Source: DAMCZI01 sp032095175 (GTDB taxonomy: Bacteria > Bacillota > Clostridia > Clostridiales > Caloramatoraceae). Taken from it: a stretch of DNA of 35,044 nt. Below, piece by piece: positions 1-8,636 of the stretch. The number at the start of each line of letters is the position of its first letter. Positions within the stretch are counted from its first letter, which is position 1. Made by a program: the position numbers and the translations under genes. Under the pieces are notes generated by a model. That model saw only the letters and a program-made list of their open reading frames with translations. It did no database searches and was not told the origin of the DNA. The stretch lies in NCBI GenBank assembly GCA_032095175.1, contig DAMCZI010000047.1, forward strand, positions 1 to 35,044. Direction: 5' to 3'.

Positions 1-157
1 GCCTTAGAACTTTTGAGTGTTTGAGTAGAGGCTGCATTAAAATTCTTACATTTTGTTCATTCAAACAGCTCTGCTTAATAGCTTTGACCCCAGGCTGTTT
101 GAATGAACGAAATGTTAGAATTTTGCAGCATATACGAGTTCTCAAAAGTTCTTAGGC
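1..157. repeat. Palindromic MITE-like element
   Basis: The outer arms 1-17 and 141-157 are inverted repeats (16 of 17 match). Inner arms around 38-69 and 92-127 also pair, so the whole segment folds into one long imperfect hairpin with a loop near 70-91. It has no coding capacity. The left edge coincides with the window start, so the element may continue outside. It lies beyond the 3' end of the acetylation operon. A MITE or REP-type palindrome is the likeliest reading; no second copy is visible in this window. Confidence 0.6.
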
Positions 158-269
158 TGTCGCCATTTTGACATCTTACAACTTCTTTGCGAGCGGAGTA
201 GTCGACGGAAGCAATATTTTTTGACCTTCACGGTCTATTACAGATAAACCCGGGTAGGATGCTACCCAG

Positions 270-1385
270 TTACTTTTGAAAGAAAGTATTTACGTTATAG
301 ATGATCAACATGTCGTTTATGTTTTTGTCCTTTATTAGGAGTTCCATGTCTTCGTCATAATATCTTGGGTCGACAACGTAGATTTCACTGTAGTGACCTG
401 TTAAAAAAGGAATAAGGCTGTTGGCGTAGGAATCCTTTATAATTAAAAGCCTTTTGTGCTCTTTTGCATTTGTGGATATTTTAACAAATGGGTGGTTTCC
501 ATTAAAAAATAATGCATACTTATCCTTCTTATTAACATTGTCCATATTATATAGCGAATCCGATACCCTTGACTCCTCAAAGTACTCTACTTTATATTTT
601 TCCCCTGCCTTTGGTATATATAAATCTATACTGTCAGGACTTACATGCCTAAAGCCGCTCTTGGAATATAACGTTCCATAGAATTCATCAGTAACCCTCT
701 TAATATTGTAATAATTTTTACTATGAGGAGTGAATCCCATGATCTTTCCAAGCTTTTCATATGCATAGTAAGCTCCATTGGTTGTCCAATGATGATCTGT
801 TTTGAAATATATATATTCATTTCTTTTAGAGTATAGAGAATCATATACATCAACAAAGTTTATATTTTTATCAAGCATTTCCTTCATATTATCAATGTAT
901 TTCAATTGATCTGCCACAGGAGCATCTGCAGGAAGCTTATCCCTTAATACCTTTATGGAGTTTGGAACAAGCATAAAATATTTCCTAACACCGCTTCCCA
1001 TTGAAGCATATGCATTTATTTCATCTGCTTTTGCGCTTACAGATTTTTCATCAGGTGCATCAAATTTTTGAAGCAAGTAATCATCCTTGCCCAAATAAAC
1101 TCCGTTGTTCTCTTTTTTGCCAATTACCTTTTCAGCATCGGATTTAACACCGACCCACATATCCCTAAAGGCAAATTGGTCTGATATATATTTTTCGAAC
1201 TTAGTTGTAAACTTTCCCTTCATAAGGCTTTCCTTAGAAAATTTAGGTGCCTGTTCAAGCTTCCTATTTTCCTCCTCCGAAAAGGCCCTGTCAGGGAGAA
1301 TGATATTTAAAACAAATATTATACCTATAAAAACTATAAGCATAGCTGCCATAGTATATTTATATACCCTATCATGTTTACTCAA
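270..1385 (-). CDS. DHHW family protein (AlgJ/AlgX-like)
   Basis: The 371-aa protein has one N-terminal membrane segment (about residues 12-30) and an extracytoplasmic SGNH-like domain. The family motif is visible at about residues 196-208 (KTDHHWTTNGAYY), and a C-terminal catalytic-type block KDSYANSLIPFL follows at about 316-327. Proteins of this family work beside MBOAT acyltransferases in O-acetylation of surface polysaccharides, as AlgJ/AlgX do with AlgI. The start is TTG at 1385, preceded by GAGAGGTG eight bases upstream. It is the last gene of the operon, 33 bases after the MBOAT gene. The role in acetyl transfer is inferred from family and neighbours; the polymer modified is unknown. 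Confidence 0.88.
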   Translation of the reverse strand: MSKHDRVYKYTMAAMLIVFIGIIFVLNIILPDRAFSEEENRKLEQAPKFSKESLMKGKFTTKFEKYISDQFAFRDMWVGVKSDAEKVIGKKENNGVYLGKDDYLLQKFDAPDEKSVSAKADEINAYASMGSGVRKYFMLVPNSIKVLRDKLPADAPVADQLKYIDNMKEMLDKNINFVDVYDSLYSKRNEYIYFKTDHHWTTNGAYYAYEKLGKIMGFTPHSKNYYNIKRVTDEFYGTLYSKSGFRHVSPDSIDLYIPKAGEKYKVEYFEESRVSDSLYNMDNVNKKDKYALFFNGNHPFVKISTNAKEHKRLLIIKDSYANSLIPFLTGHYSEIYVVDPRYYDEDMELLIKDKNINDMLIIYNVNTFFQK

Positions 1386-1418
1386 TAGAAAAACACCTCT
1401 CTCTGCTCACCTTTTACA

Positions 1419-2825
1419 TTAAAATCTAAAATATAAGAATGGATTATAGCTTTCATTTACAAGGTATGCTGTAGAAAGAAATATCAGAATAAAATACATA
1501 ACTGGAACAATCATTGAACCTGCCATCTTCATTCTCTCTCTTATCCTTGATATAGCTCTTTTTAATATTGGTGTAGAGCAAATAATAAGAACTACAAAAA
1601 GAAGTATATTTGTGTATATGTAATATACACTTGCTCTATCAACAAAAGCATTTTCTCCTAACCCAAACATAACCTTTATAAATTTCATTCCCTGGGTAAT
1701 ACTTTCACACTCAAAGAATACCCATCCGATAATAACTATAACCATTGTGTATAAGTGAGTAAAAAATCCGGGTATTTTCTTAAGCCAATCCTTTAATAAA
1801 AACTTTTCTATTGTCAGAATTGTACCATAGTATAATCCCCATAGTATAAAATTCCAATTTGCACCATGCCAAAAACCAGTTAAAAACCATACAACAAATA
1901 GATTTCTAAGCTGTTTTGAAATTTTACATCTATTTCCTCCAAGAGGAATATACACATACTCTCTAAACCATGATCCAAGAGATATATGCCATCTTCTCCA
2001 AAATTCCGTAACACTTTTTGATGTATAAGGATAATCAAAGTTTTTCATTAGATCAAATCCGAACATCTTTCCTAATCCTATTGCCATATCGGAATACCCG
2101 CTGAAATCAAAATATATCTGGAAAGTGAATGCTATTATACCAATCCATGCCGAAACCACAGATAACTCCTGCATAGGCATTGCCTTTATCTGACTCCAGA
2201 GAATTCCTATATTGTTTGCAAGAAGCACCTTCTTGGCAAGTCCTGAAATGAATACCTCAACTCCTTCGCCAAACATTCCAAGGCTTTCCCTTCTATTATC
2301 AAGCTGCTTTTGTATATCTCCATATTTAACTATTGGTCCAGCAACAAGCTGTGGAAACATAGTTACAAATGTACCAAAATTAATAATATTCTTTTGAACT
2401 GGAACATTTCCAAGATACACATCTATTGTATAGGACATGGTCTGGAAGGTATAAAAGGATATACCCACCGGAAGAGGCAGATTCATCCTTTGAATACTCA
2501 AATTAAATAATCCATTTATATTATCAACAAAAAATCCATAGTATTTAAAAAAGCATAGTATTCCAAGGTTTACAACAATAGAGCCAATAAGTATTGCTCT
2601 TGCTGCACCCTTACGTTCTCTGTACTTATCTATAAGGATACCATTTACATAGTCAAAAACCGTTGAGAAGATCATTATACCTATATAAACTGGCTCTCCC
2701 CAAGCATAGAATATTAAACTTGCTATAAGCAATATTAAATTTCTCCATGGCTTTGGAGAAATATAATAAAGCAAAATTGTTAAGGGCATAAACAGGAATA
2801 TAAATAGTAAACTGCTAAAAACCAA
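1419..2825 (-). CDS. MBOAT O-acyltransferase (AlgI/DltB/PatA-like)
   Basis: A 468-aa polytopic membrane protein with many hydrophobic segments. The MBOAT signatures are present: FWRRWHISLGSWFREYVYIPLGG near residues 270-294 (quoted in part as WRRWHISLGSWF) and the active-site histidine in FWHGANWNFILWG near 319-331. Members move an acyl group from a cytoplasmic donor across the membrane to an extracytoplasmic acceptor. Length fits AlgI-like members (about 460-520 aa). It sits between the DUF4358 lipoprotein and the DHHW gene, the usual AlgI-plus-AlgJ pairing, which argues for polysaccharide acetylation and against D-alanylation (no dltA, dltC or dltD nearby). Confidence 0.92.
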   Translation of the reverse strand: MVFSSLLFIFLFMPLTILLYYISPKPWRNLILLIASLIFYAWGEPVYIGIMIFSTVFDYVNGILIDKYRERKGAARAILIGSIVVNLGILCFFKYYGFFVDNINGLFNLSIQRMNLPLPVGISFYTFQTMSYTIDVYLGNVPVQKNIINFGTFVTMFPQLVAGPIVKYGDIQKQLDNRRESLGMFGEGVEVFISGLAKKVLLANNIGILWSQIKAMPMQELSVVSAWIGIIAFTFQIYFDFSGYSDMAIGLGKMFGFDLMKNFDYPYTSKSVTEFWRRWHISLGSWFREYVYIPLGGNRCKISKQLRNLFVVWFLTGFWHGANWNFILWGLYYGTILTIEKFLLKDWLKKIPGFFTHLYTMVIVIIGWVFFECESITQGMKFIKVMFGLGENAFVDRASVYYIYTNILLFVVLIICSTPILKRAISRIRERMKMAGSMIVPVMYFILIFLSTAYLVNESYNPFLYFRF

Positions 2826-2865
2826 GACTTGTCCACCCCCAAAGCTGAAAGCTTTTTATCCTTTC

Positions 2866-3354
2866 CTATTTAAAAAATCCATTAAATGCTTCATGAATCT
2901 TTTCTGCATCCTTAGATACAGCTAATATAACATAGTTTCCCTGACAATCCAAAACATGATTTTCTATTAAATAATATTCTTCAGGAAGATAATCCTTAAA
3001 GCTTTCTCCCTGCTTTTGAATTCTTGCTGCTATTTTATCCTTTATAGCACTTACATTGTTTGCATCCTTAACCTTTATAACTGTTATCTCATCAGCCTTT
3101 ATATTTGATGGTGCCATGTAAAGAACAAATTCCTCAACTTCATCTGCATTTATATCATAAAGCTTTTTAAGCTTGGACTCATCACCCTGGCGCATGCTTG
3201 ATATATCAACAGTCTGCTTAATTTTTTCATCAATTTCCTTAACTGATGGATTTTTAGCTGTCTTTCCAGCACATCCAGATAATATTACTGATATAATTGC
3301 CATAGTTAAAACAGTTGTAAATAATCTTTTTATAATTCCCTTTGAAGTTTTCAT
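2866..3354 (-). CDS. DUF4358 lipoprotein
   Basis: A 162-aa protein with a lipoprotein signal: basic N-terminus, hydrophobic core and lipobox LSGC with the cysteine near residue 28. The mature part resembles DUF4358 proteins, whose biochemical function is not known. Between the SGNH hydrolase and the MBOAT gene it is probably an extracytoplasmic, membrane-tethered accessory of the acetylation machinery. The motif MAPSNIKADEITVIKVKD in the middle is typical of the family as I remember it. The family call is from pattern recognition only; the lipoprotein nature is seen directly. Confidence 0.78.
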   Translation of the reverse strand: MKTSKGIIKRLFTTVLTMAIISVILSGCAGKTAKNPSVKEIDEKIKQTVDISSMRQGDESKLKKLYDINADEVEEFVLYMAPSNIKADEITVIKVKDANNVSAIKDKIAARIQKQGESFKDYLPEEYYLIENHVLDCQGNYVILAVSKDAEKIHEAFNGFFK

Positions 3355-3377
3355 TTTTCCATCTCCCTTTGCAAATC

Positions 3378-4238
3378 TTAAATGTTGTTTTTTATATATT
3401 CAAGCCATAAATCATAGAACTTAAATTTGTAGTGTATTCCATCACCCTCATGGAGACTTTCACTACTTTTTGTTGCTACAGAGGCTACATTAAGGTAATT
3501 TATATTTTCTTTCTTTGCCATATCAATAAGTGAACGATTAAAATTATCAATATTTCTGTTGTTAAGGGCAGGCTTTTTCTGCTCAACCTTTGCTTCAACA
3601 GGAAGAATAGATTCAATGTAAATATTGGCTTCAGGCAGTTTTGATTTTATCATTTTAATAAGCTCTAAGTAGCTTCCTGCAAATTTTTCACTGCTCATGC
3701 CGTATAATACATCATTCATTCCAAACATTATAAAAATATTTTCAGGCTTAGGCTTTACAATGTCATTTACCCTTTTCTTTGCTTTTGCAACTGTCATTCC
3801 CTTTTCAGCAACTATATTTGATTCGTTCATATAGTCACAATAGGAAAATCCCTCTGTAATTGAATCGCCTACAAACACAGACTTGGCAAAAAAAGTTTTA
3901 TTATCCTCAGTCTTCTTTTTACTCTTTGGCTTGTTTGTACTATTGTTTGTAACATTTGTGTTCTTACCTTGATTTTGAGGTTTTTTATTTTCAGTTTTAA
4001 CCGCTGCAGTTGTTGTTTTATCCTTAGTAGAAGGCTTTACCGTATTTGATGATAAATTTTCTTTCTTTCCTTCTGTTTTACTAATTTGAAAAGATGTTTT
4101 ATTATCCTTTGGCTTTCCTTCTTTACTTAAGACTAGAAGCCTTATAGGTATAATTGTAATACCTATAACTATAACTGAAAATATTAATATCTTTGATAGA
4201 CGTGTAAGTCTTGTCCTCCTTCTTTTATTTCTCCTCAT
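3378..4238 (-). CDS. SGNH/GDSL-type esterase, membrane anchored
   Basis: Membrane segment at about residues 15-35, then a lysine/threonine/asparagine-rich linker to about residue 115, then an SGNH hydrolase domain. Block I is FVGDSITEG (nucleophile serine), block III is FGMNDVLYG, and the C-terminal Asp-His pair is in GDGIHY. The ATG at 4238 is preferred over an in-frame GTG three codons upstream because AGGTGAG lies nine bases before it. It is first in the four-gene operon. A secreted acetyl-esterase or acetyltransferase acting on the same polymer as the MBOAT protein is inferred. Confidence 0.85.
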   Translation of the reverse strand: MRRNKRRRTRLTRLSKILIFSVIVIGITIIPIRLLVLSKEGKPKDNKTSFQISKTEGKKENLSSNTVKPSTKDKTTTAAVKTENKKPQNQGKNTNVTNNSTNKPKSKKKTEDNKTFFAKSVFVGDSITEGFSYCDYMNESNIVAEKGMTVAKAKKRVNDIVKPKPENIFIMFGMNDVLYGMSSEKFAGSYLELIKMIKSKLPEANIYIESILPVEAKVEQKKPALNNRNIDNFNRSLIDMAKKENINYLNVASVATKSSESLHEGDGIHYKFKFYDLWLEYIKNNI

Positions 4239-4360
4239 AACACACACTCACCTGTTCCTTCCCAGCAAAATATTTATGTAAAATTCATAGAATTTATAAA
4301 AGAACACCTGCTAATGCTCATATTTATTAATTATAGTTTGTCTTAATAAAATTATATTCT

Positions 4361-4480
4361 ATATTAATCGCACTAAAGATTTTACATTGGGTGTTGTGCG
4401 ATTAATGAATCAAGGAATATGATTTCGCATAAATGTTTAGGGTCGAGCAATATAGAATCATTTATGCGAAACATATAGAA
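4361..4480 (+). repeat. Two-hairpin dispersed repeat, copy 1
   Basis: First of three copies (others near 13005-13235 and, inverted, 30486-30606). Hairpin 1 pairs TTAATCGCAC with GTGCGATTAA (4364-4373, 4395-4404). A conserved linker TGAATCAAGGAATAT follows. Hairpin 2 pairs TTTCGCATAAATG with CATTTATGCGAAA. Copies 1 and 3 differ at only 4 of about 120 positions. No open reading frame. It occupies most of the gap between the SGNH operon and the radical SAM gene; just beyond it (about 4509-4534) a further small hairpin is present (CGATTAA / TTAATCG). Confidence 0.8.
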
Positions 4481-4684
4481 GCTCAACCTAAATGTACACT
4501 ACGATTAATGTTTCATATTTTAATCGACAAACAGTTTACATAAATTATTGTAATACGAATGCTTATAAAAATAGTTACAAAACCCTTTCATTTCTTAATT
4601 TATTCAAACATTTATGCCGGTATTAGTTTAAGAAACAGTAAAACTTTATATTCGAACCATTCTTTAATTTTCAATGTCCTGTTA

Positions 4685-4712
4685 GATTATAGTTTTTCTA
4701 AAAACTATAATC
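4685..4712. terminator. Palindrome over the radical SAM stop codon
   Basis: A near-perfect 13-bp stem with a two-base loop (GATTATAGTTTTT / AAAAACTATAATC) overlaps the stop codon at 4705-4707 of the minus-strand gene. It is A/T rich and lacks a following U-tract on the minus strand, so terminator function is only a possibility. Confidence 0.35.
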
Positions 4713-5574
4713 CCCTATACTCCTCAGGTTTAAAGGAAACATAGTCATTTAATACATAATCTATTGTCTTTATTATCTCATCCTTTTCTTTAGGCAAAGT
4801 ACCTCCAAGCGGGACATAGTTTGATGCATGGTTGCTTCTAAATACACAATCAGATACATGGATGTTTTCTAAAAGAAGCTTTGTTTCCAGCATAACCTCT
4901 TTCGGCGATAAAAGCTTAAATTCTCCTGATTCAATCTTTCTCTTTAGCTCTGTACCGTCTTCAACCATCAGTGTTAAAAGTCCAAGGTAATCCGGGTCTA
5001 TTTTTGAAATCACATCTGCAGATTCCAGTGCATGTTCTTTCCACAAATTTTGTCCACCAATACCTGAAATCAATGTAACAGAAAGCTTTATTCCTGATTC
5101 CTTTACTCTTTTCCCTGCTTCAACTATTTCTTCCCTTGCTGCTCCCTTTTTAATATCTTTAAGTATAACTTCTGAACCTGATTCTACTCCTAAATATATT
5201 ATGCCAAGCCCAAGTTTCTTTAACTCCTTCAATTCATCAATAGATTTTCTTATAATATCTTTAGGTGCACCATAAACTCCTACTCTTTCACACTCTGGGA
5301 ACATCTCCTCTATCTTTAAAAGTATATTTTTTAAATCATCTGTTTTTATTGCCAGAGCATCTCCATCTGCTAAAAATATGCGTTTTACAGTCTTATAATT
5401 GTTTCTTGCCATATATAAGTCCTGATAGATTTCTTCAAGGCTTCTTATTCTAAAGTTTTTACTCTTATACATGCTGCAGAATGTACATTTATTATGGGCA
5501 CATCCTATAGTTGCCTGTATTATCAGGCTGTATGCCTCACTTGGAGGCCTATATACAGTTCCTTCGTATCTCAT
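4705..5574 (-). CDS. Radical SAM protein
   Basis: A 289-aa protein with an Elp3/MiaB-like radical SAM core. The cluster-binding cysteines are in GCAHNKCTFC near residues 24-33 (spacing C-x4-C-x2-C rather than the classical C-x3-C-x2-C). Other core features are DGDALA near residue 95 and the SAM-pocket-like LGVESGSE near 148-155. There is no B12-binding or TRAM domain. The start has AGGGGG upstream. The substrate is not evident and the neighbours do not suggest one. It is monocistronic and divergent from the reductase gene at 5785. Confidence 0.85.
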   Translation of the reverse strand: MRYEGTVYRPPSEAYSLIIQATIGCAHNKCTFCSMYKSKNFRIRSLEEIYQDLYMARNNYKTVKRIFLADGDALAIKTDDLKNILLKIEEMFPECERVGVYGAPKDIIRKSIDELKELKKLGLGIIYLGVESGSEVILKDIKKGAAREEIVEAGKRVKESGIKLSVTLISGIGGQNLWKEHALESADVISKIDPDYLGLLTLMVEDGTELKRKIESGEFKLLSPKEVMLETKLLLENIHVSDCVFRSNHASNYVPLGGTLPKEKDEIIKTIDYVLNDYVSFKPEEYRGL

Positions 5575-5784
5575 AAATTTAATCCCCCTAAAATGTTTAC
5601 CTCATTATTAATTATATGTGTTTATATTGCTTATCTCCAAACATTTATTCAAAAGTATATCCCTTAATTAATTGAGTATTACAGCACTTTATAATAATTA
5701 TAAATCAAATTTTAACAGATTTATATTTTTTATTTAACTTTTTGTTATGAATTGTGGTAAAATTATGCAAGGAGGTGTTATTTC

Positions 5785-6318
5785 ATGAATATATTGTGTC
5801 TTCTTGGAAGTCCTAGAAAAAACGGGAATACTGCAGCCCTTCTCAATAGTATGATAAAAGGACTTAATGAGAACTCAAAAGCAAATATTGAAAATGTATA
5901 TTTACATGGTCTGCAAATATCACCATGTTCTGCATGCGATGCATGTCATATACTACCAGACGCTGAATGTGCAATAAAGGATGATATGCAAAATCTTTAT
6001 CCCAAGGTATCAAAAGCAGATGTTCTCGTATTTGCAACACCTATTTATTGGTGGAATGTAAGCGCTCAAACAAAGCTTTTTATAGATAGACTATATGGCT
6101 CTCATAATCTAAAAGGTAAAAAAGCCATACTATTAATGACATACGGAGGAGAGGCCCCAAACAATGGTCCTGAATTGATAGAAAAGACCTTTAGGGAAAT
6201 ATTCGAATGGGTTGGAATAGAGCTAATTGATGTTCTTGGAGTATATACCGGTGAATGCCATGTTAAAGATAATCCAGAAGCTTTAGAGGCCTCATATAAA
6301 ATAGGCAAAAACATATAA
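5785..6318 (+). CDS. NAD(P)H-dependent FMN reductase / flavodoxin family protein
   Basis: A 177-aa flavodoxin-fold protein. The FMN phosphate-binding loop GSPRKNGNT is at residues 8-16, the CSACDACH segment typical of the iron-sulfur flavoprotein-like reductases is near 47-54, and the flavin-binding TPIYWWNVSAQTKLFIDR is near 94-111. The C-x2-C-x2-C pattern is compatible with either redox-active cysteines or an Fe-S site; a full ISF cysteine set is not present. Good RBS (AAGGAGGTG). It is followed at once by an orphan IscB-element right end whose hairpin may terminate its transcript. Confidence 0.85.
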   Translation: MNILCLLGSPRKNGNTAALLNSMIKGLNENSKANIENVYLHGLQISPCSACDACHILPDAECAIKDDMQNLYPKVSKADVLVFATPIYWWNVSAQTKLFIDRLYGSHNLKGKKAILLMTYGGEAPNNGPELIEKTFREIFEWVGIELIDVLGVYTGECHVKDNPEALEASYKIGKNI

Positions 6319-6330
6319 GACATGTTTATG

Positions 6331-6470
6331 AAATCACCTTTTCTTTCGTTAATATAGTAGCTTGAACACTTCTATTTTAACGGAAAGGTGATTTTTTTAT
6401 AACCTTTTGTCCCCACCCGCCTAGAAGGTGGCATATTGTTTTGCCTGCTACTTAGGCTAAAGCCCATAAA
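6331..6470 (+). mobile_element. Orphan right end of the IscB element
   Basis: The segment matches the sequence directly after iscB (23312-23458). A core of about 50 bases (6343-6394) is identical. It forms a long hairpin: AAATCACC...GGTGATTT outer arms with CGTTAA/TTAACG inside, followed by T7. Downstream, stems CCACC/GGTGG and GCCT/AGGC and the terminal AAAGCCCATAA are kept while loop sequences differ. No iscB or omega-RNA is attached. It may be a deletion relic or a right-end-only derivative; its hairpin and T-run could now end the reductase transcript. Confidence 0.7.
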
Positions 6471-6474
6471 TCAA

Positions 6475-6504
6475 AAACCCCATAAGAAATTTCTTATGGG
6501 GTTT
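6475..6504 (-). terminator. Terminator of zinc-ribbon gene 1
   Basis: Perfect 15-bp palindromic stem (AAACCCCATAAGAAA / its complement) with T-rich flank on both sides, placed directly after the minus-strand gene ending at 6518. Can act in both directions. Confidence 0.8.
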
Positions 6505-6517
6505 ATTTTGCAATTAA

Positions 6518-6685
6518 CTATCTCTGGAATCTTCTGTTGTTGTTCTGTTGCTTTCTAGCTCTTCTGCAATCTGGGCATCTCTGTGGTTCGTTTTCGAAAC
6601 CCTTTTCCTTGTAGAAAGCCTGTTCTCCCTCTGTGAATACGAATTCCTTACCGCAGTCTTTGCATGTTAATGTCTTATCTGCCAT
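6518..6685 (-). CDS. Small zinc-ribbon protein, paralogue 1
   Basis: A 55-aa protein. Two cysteine pairs, CKDC at residues 8-11 and CPDC at 37-40, form a zinc-ribbon; the C-terminus is basic and glutamine/asparagine rich (RRARKQQNNNRRFQR). It belongs to the short 'probable zinc-ribbon' proteins of Firmicutes, function unknown, nucleic-acid binding plausible. Strong RBS AAAAGGAGG, but this RBS is complementary to a segment of its own leader (see 6686-6805). It is divergent from a DEAD-box helicase. A close paralogue lies at 18402-18566; about 70 bp in the middle are nearly identical in DNA, suggesting recent duplication or conversion. Confidence 0.88.
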   Translation of the reverse strand: MADKTLTCKDCGKEFVFTEGEQAFYKEKGFENEPQRCPDCRRARKQQNNNRRFQR

Positions 6686-6805
6686 TTAACAATTCCTCCT
6701 TTTATTGTATTAAGATCTAAAACCGGTTCACACCAACTCTCCAAAAGGAGGAAATGTTGTTATCCGTATTAAATCTTTCTATGTAACTTATATATGTTAC
6801 ATATA
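6686..6805 (-). promoter_or_regulatory. Structured 5' leader hiding the RBS, zinc-ribbon gene 1
   Basis: Transcript start is predicted near 6805. A 5' hairpin (arms TATGTAAC / GTTACATA, 6780-6803) is followed by a segment at about 6743-6755 whose RNA reads UUCCUCCUUUU. That is the exact complement of the RBS region AAAAGGAGGAA (about 6693-6704): 11 contiguous pairs, plus 4 more past one mismatch. The same arrangement, with a different 5' hairpin sequence, precedes the paralogue. Temperature or a trans-acting factor could open it; this is inference. Confidence 0.6.
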
Positions 6806-6812
6806 CCTATAT

Positions 6813-6841
6813 AATATAACATTATTATAAAAATTATTCAA
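6813..6841 (-). promoter_or_regulatory. Promoter of zinc-ribbon gene 1
   Basis: On the minus strand TTGAAT (6841-6836), 17-base spacer, TATATT (6818-6813): a good sigma-A promoter. The rest of the gap to the helicase promoter (6842-6937) is A/T-rich with nothing further recognised. Confidence 0.6.
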
Positions 6842-6937
6842 CTACTAATTAAAAAATCAAAATTTTTTAATTTTTTCAATTCACTAATAAATTTCCCCTC
6901 CAATTAAAGATAATATACTTAAATTTATAATTAATCC

Positions 6938-6966
6938 TTGTTTATAGGAGAATACTATAGTATAAT
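6938..6966 (+). promoter_or_regulatory. Promoter of DEAD-box helicase gene
   Basis: TTGTTT (6938-6943), 17-base spacer, perfect TATAAT (6961-6966). The leader before the helicase ATG is short (about 20 bases) with RBS TGGAGGAAAG. Confidence 0.7.
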
Positions 6967-6993
6967 GAGATATTCACGTTTGGAGGAAAGTTT

Positions 6994-8565
6994 ATGGAAA
7001 ATATGAAATTTAGTGATTTAGGACTTAGTCAGAATATACTTAACGCAATAGAGGATATGGGCTTTGAAGAGCCTTCAAAAATTCAGGCCGAGGTTATACC
7101 TGTTCTTTTACAGGGTTTTGATGTAATCGGCCAGGCACAAACAGGTACAGGTAAGACACTTGCATTTGGTGCACCTATTCTCAGTAGTATATCCACCGTA
7201 CCAGGCAAAATAAAGTGCATAATTCTAACTCCTACAAGGGAGCTTGCAATTCAGGTAAACGATGAAATTGTAAGGATAGCAAGGCATTCAAAGGTAAGAT
7301 TGCTTCCTGTTTATGGAGGTCAACCAATAGATAGACAAATCAAAGCAATAAAAAGAGGCGTCGATATCGTTGTCGGAACTCCAGGTAGAGTTCTAGACCT
7401 TATAGGCAGAAACGTTCTTGTACTTGATGGCATTGATTTTCTTGTACTTGATGAAGCTGATGAAATGTTAAACATGGGTTTTATTGAAGATATAGAAAAG
7501 ATCATACAAAGCTTAAATGATAACAGGCAGACTCTTCTTTTCTCTGCCACAATGCCTGATGAAATAAAAAAGATAGCTAAAAAATATATGAAACCTGATA
7601 CAAAGCATATATCAATCGTTAAAAATACAATGACTGTGTCAACAGTTGAACAATTTTATTATGAAGTTAAACAGCAGAACAGATTTGAAACTCTATGCAG
7701 AATATTAGATGTTGATGAACCATCTACAGCAATTATATTCTGCAAAACCAAAAAGGGCGTAGATGAGGTAGTAGAGGCCATGCAGGCAAGAGGCTATAAT
7801 GTTGAAGGTATGCATGGGGATATGAACCAGAATCAGAGATTAAATACTTTAAAAAAATTCAAGGAAGAAAGTATAGAATTCCTTGTAGCAACTGATGTTG
7901 CAGCAAGAGGTATAGATGTTGAAAACGTATCCCATGTTATCAACTATGATTTACCTCAGGATACAGAATCCTATGTTCATAGAATAGGAAGAACAGGAAG
8001 AGCTAAAAGAAAAGGTACTGCATATACCCTTGTAACTGCAAGAGAATATACAGCATTAAAACAAATTGAAAAGGCTACAAAGGGAAAGATAAAAAGAAAA
8101 GAAATCCCTACAATAGATGATATATTCAATGCAAAATATAAGAATATACTCGATAGGGTTAAGGAAACCATTGAAGCCAATAATTACAAGAGATTCGTAC
8201 CTCTTGCAACTGAGCTTGATGATGAATTCAACCTTGTTGATGTTGCTGCGGCTCTTATGAACATTATATACGACAAGGAAGTAAGCTTTGACTACACAGA
8301 AAATGCAATTGGCTCTAAATCCGCCAATACAAGAATTTTTATAAACGTTGGGCGTAAGGATAATCTTAACCCTAAGAGTCTTCTTCAGTTCTTTACAAGT
8401 ATTGCAGACCTACACAAGGACGTAATAGGCAACATAGATATACTTGAGAAGTTCTCATTCGTTGATATAAACGAGGGTGTAGTAAGTTCTTTAATTGCAA
8501 AGGCTACAGGTAAAAAACTTTGTGGAAGAAAAGTAAACATCGAGATAGCAAATCGTAACAAATAG
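6994..8565 (+). CDS. DEAD-box RNA helicase, DbpA/CsdA type
   Basis: A 523-aa ATP-dependent RNA helicase. The Q-motif phenylalanine is in KFSDLGLS; AQTGTGKT (motif I, about residue 48), PTRELAIQ (Ia), TPGR, DEAD (about 153), SAT, ATDVAARGIDV and HRIGRTGR follow in order. The C-terminal part (about 440-520, TRIFINVGRKDNLNPKSLL) is a DbpA-type RNA-binding domain as in DbpA, YxiN and CsdA. Such helicases help ribosome assembly and RNA unwinding, often in the cold. Divergent from zinc-ribbon gene 1. A shared cold or RNA-structure theme is inferred, not shown. Confidence 0.93.
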   Translation: MENMKFSDLGLSQNILNAIEDMGFEEPSKIQAEVIPVLLQGFDVIGQAQTGTGKTLAFGAPILSSISTVPGKIKCIILTPTRELAIQVNDEIVRIARHSKVRLLPVYGGQPIDRQIKAIKRGVDIVVGTPGRVLDLIGRNVLVLDGIDFLVLDEADEMLNMGFIEDIEKIIQSLNDNRQTLLFSATMPDEIKKIAKKYMKPDTKHISIVKNTMTVSTVEQFYYEVKQQNRFETLCRILDVDEPSTAIIFCKTKKGVDEVVEAMQARGYNVEGMHGDMNQNQRLNTLKKFKEESIEFLVATDVAARGIDVENVSHVINYDLPQDTESYVHRIGRTGRAKRKGTAYTLVTAREYTALKQIEKATKGKIKRKEIPTIDDIFNAKYKNILDRVKETIEANNYKRFVPLATELDDEFNLVDVAAALMNIIYDKEVSFDYTENAIGSKSANTRIFINVGRKDNLNPKSLLQFFTSIADLHKDVIGNIDILEKFSFVDINEGVVSSLIAKATGKKLCGRKVNIEIANRNK

Positions 8566-8578
8566 TATGTTATAAAAT

Positions 8579-8629
8579 AAAAGAGCCTTAAAAGTGGAGT
8601 GTACTTCATTAAGGCTCTTTTTATTTTTC
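8579..8629. terminator. Bidirectional terminator, helicase/argH
   Basis: Stem AAGAGCCTTA (8581-8590) / TAAGGCTCTT (8610-8619) followed by a T-rich run; A-rich on the other side. Serves the two convergent genes. Confidence 0.8.
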
Positions 8630-8636
8630 TTTAGCT

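Noticed and set aside
251..268. GGGTAG/CTACCC hairpin as terminator of the acetylation operon
   Set aside because: Six-base stem without a U-tract; too weak to call as a feature.
1419..2825. DltB-type D-alanylation protein
   Set aside because: No dltA, dltC or dltD nearby; the DHHW partner favours the AlgI-like acetylation branch.
4559..4744. 61-codon plus-strand frame before the radical SAM gene end
   Set aside because: Overlaps the 3' end of the radical SAM gene and a palindrome, without an RBS; probably chance.
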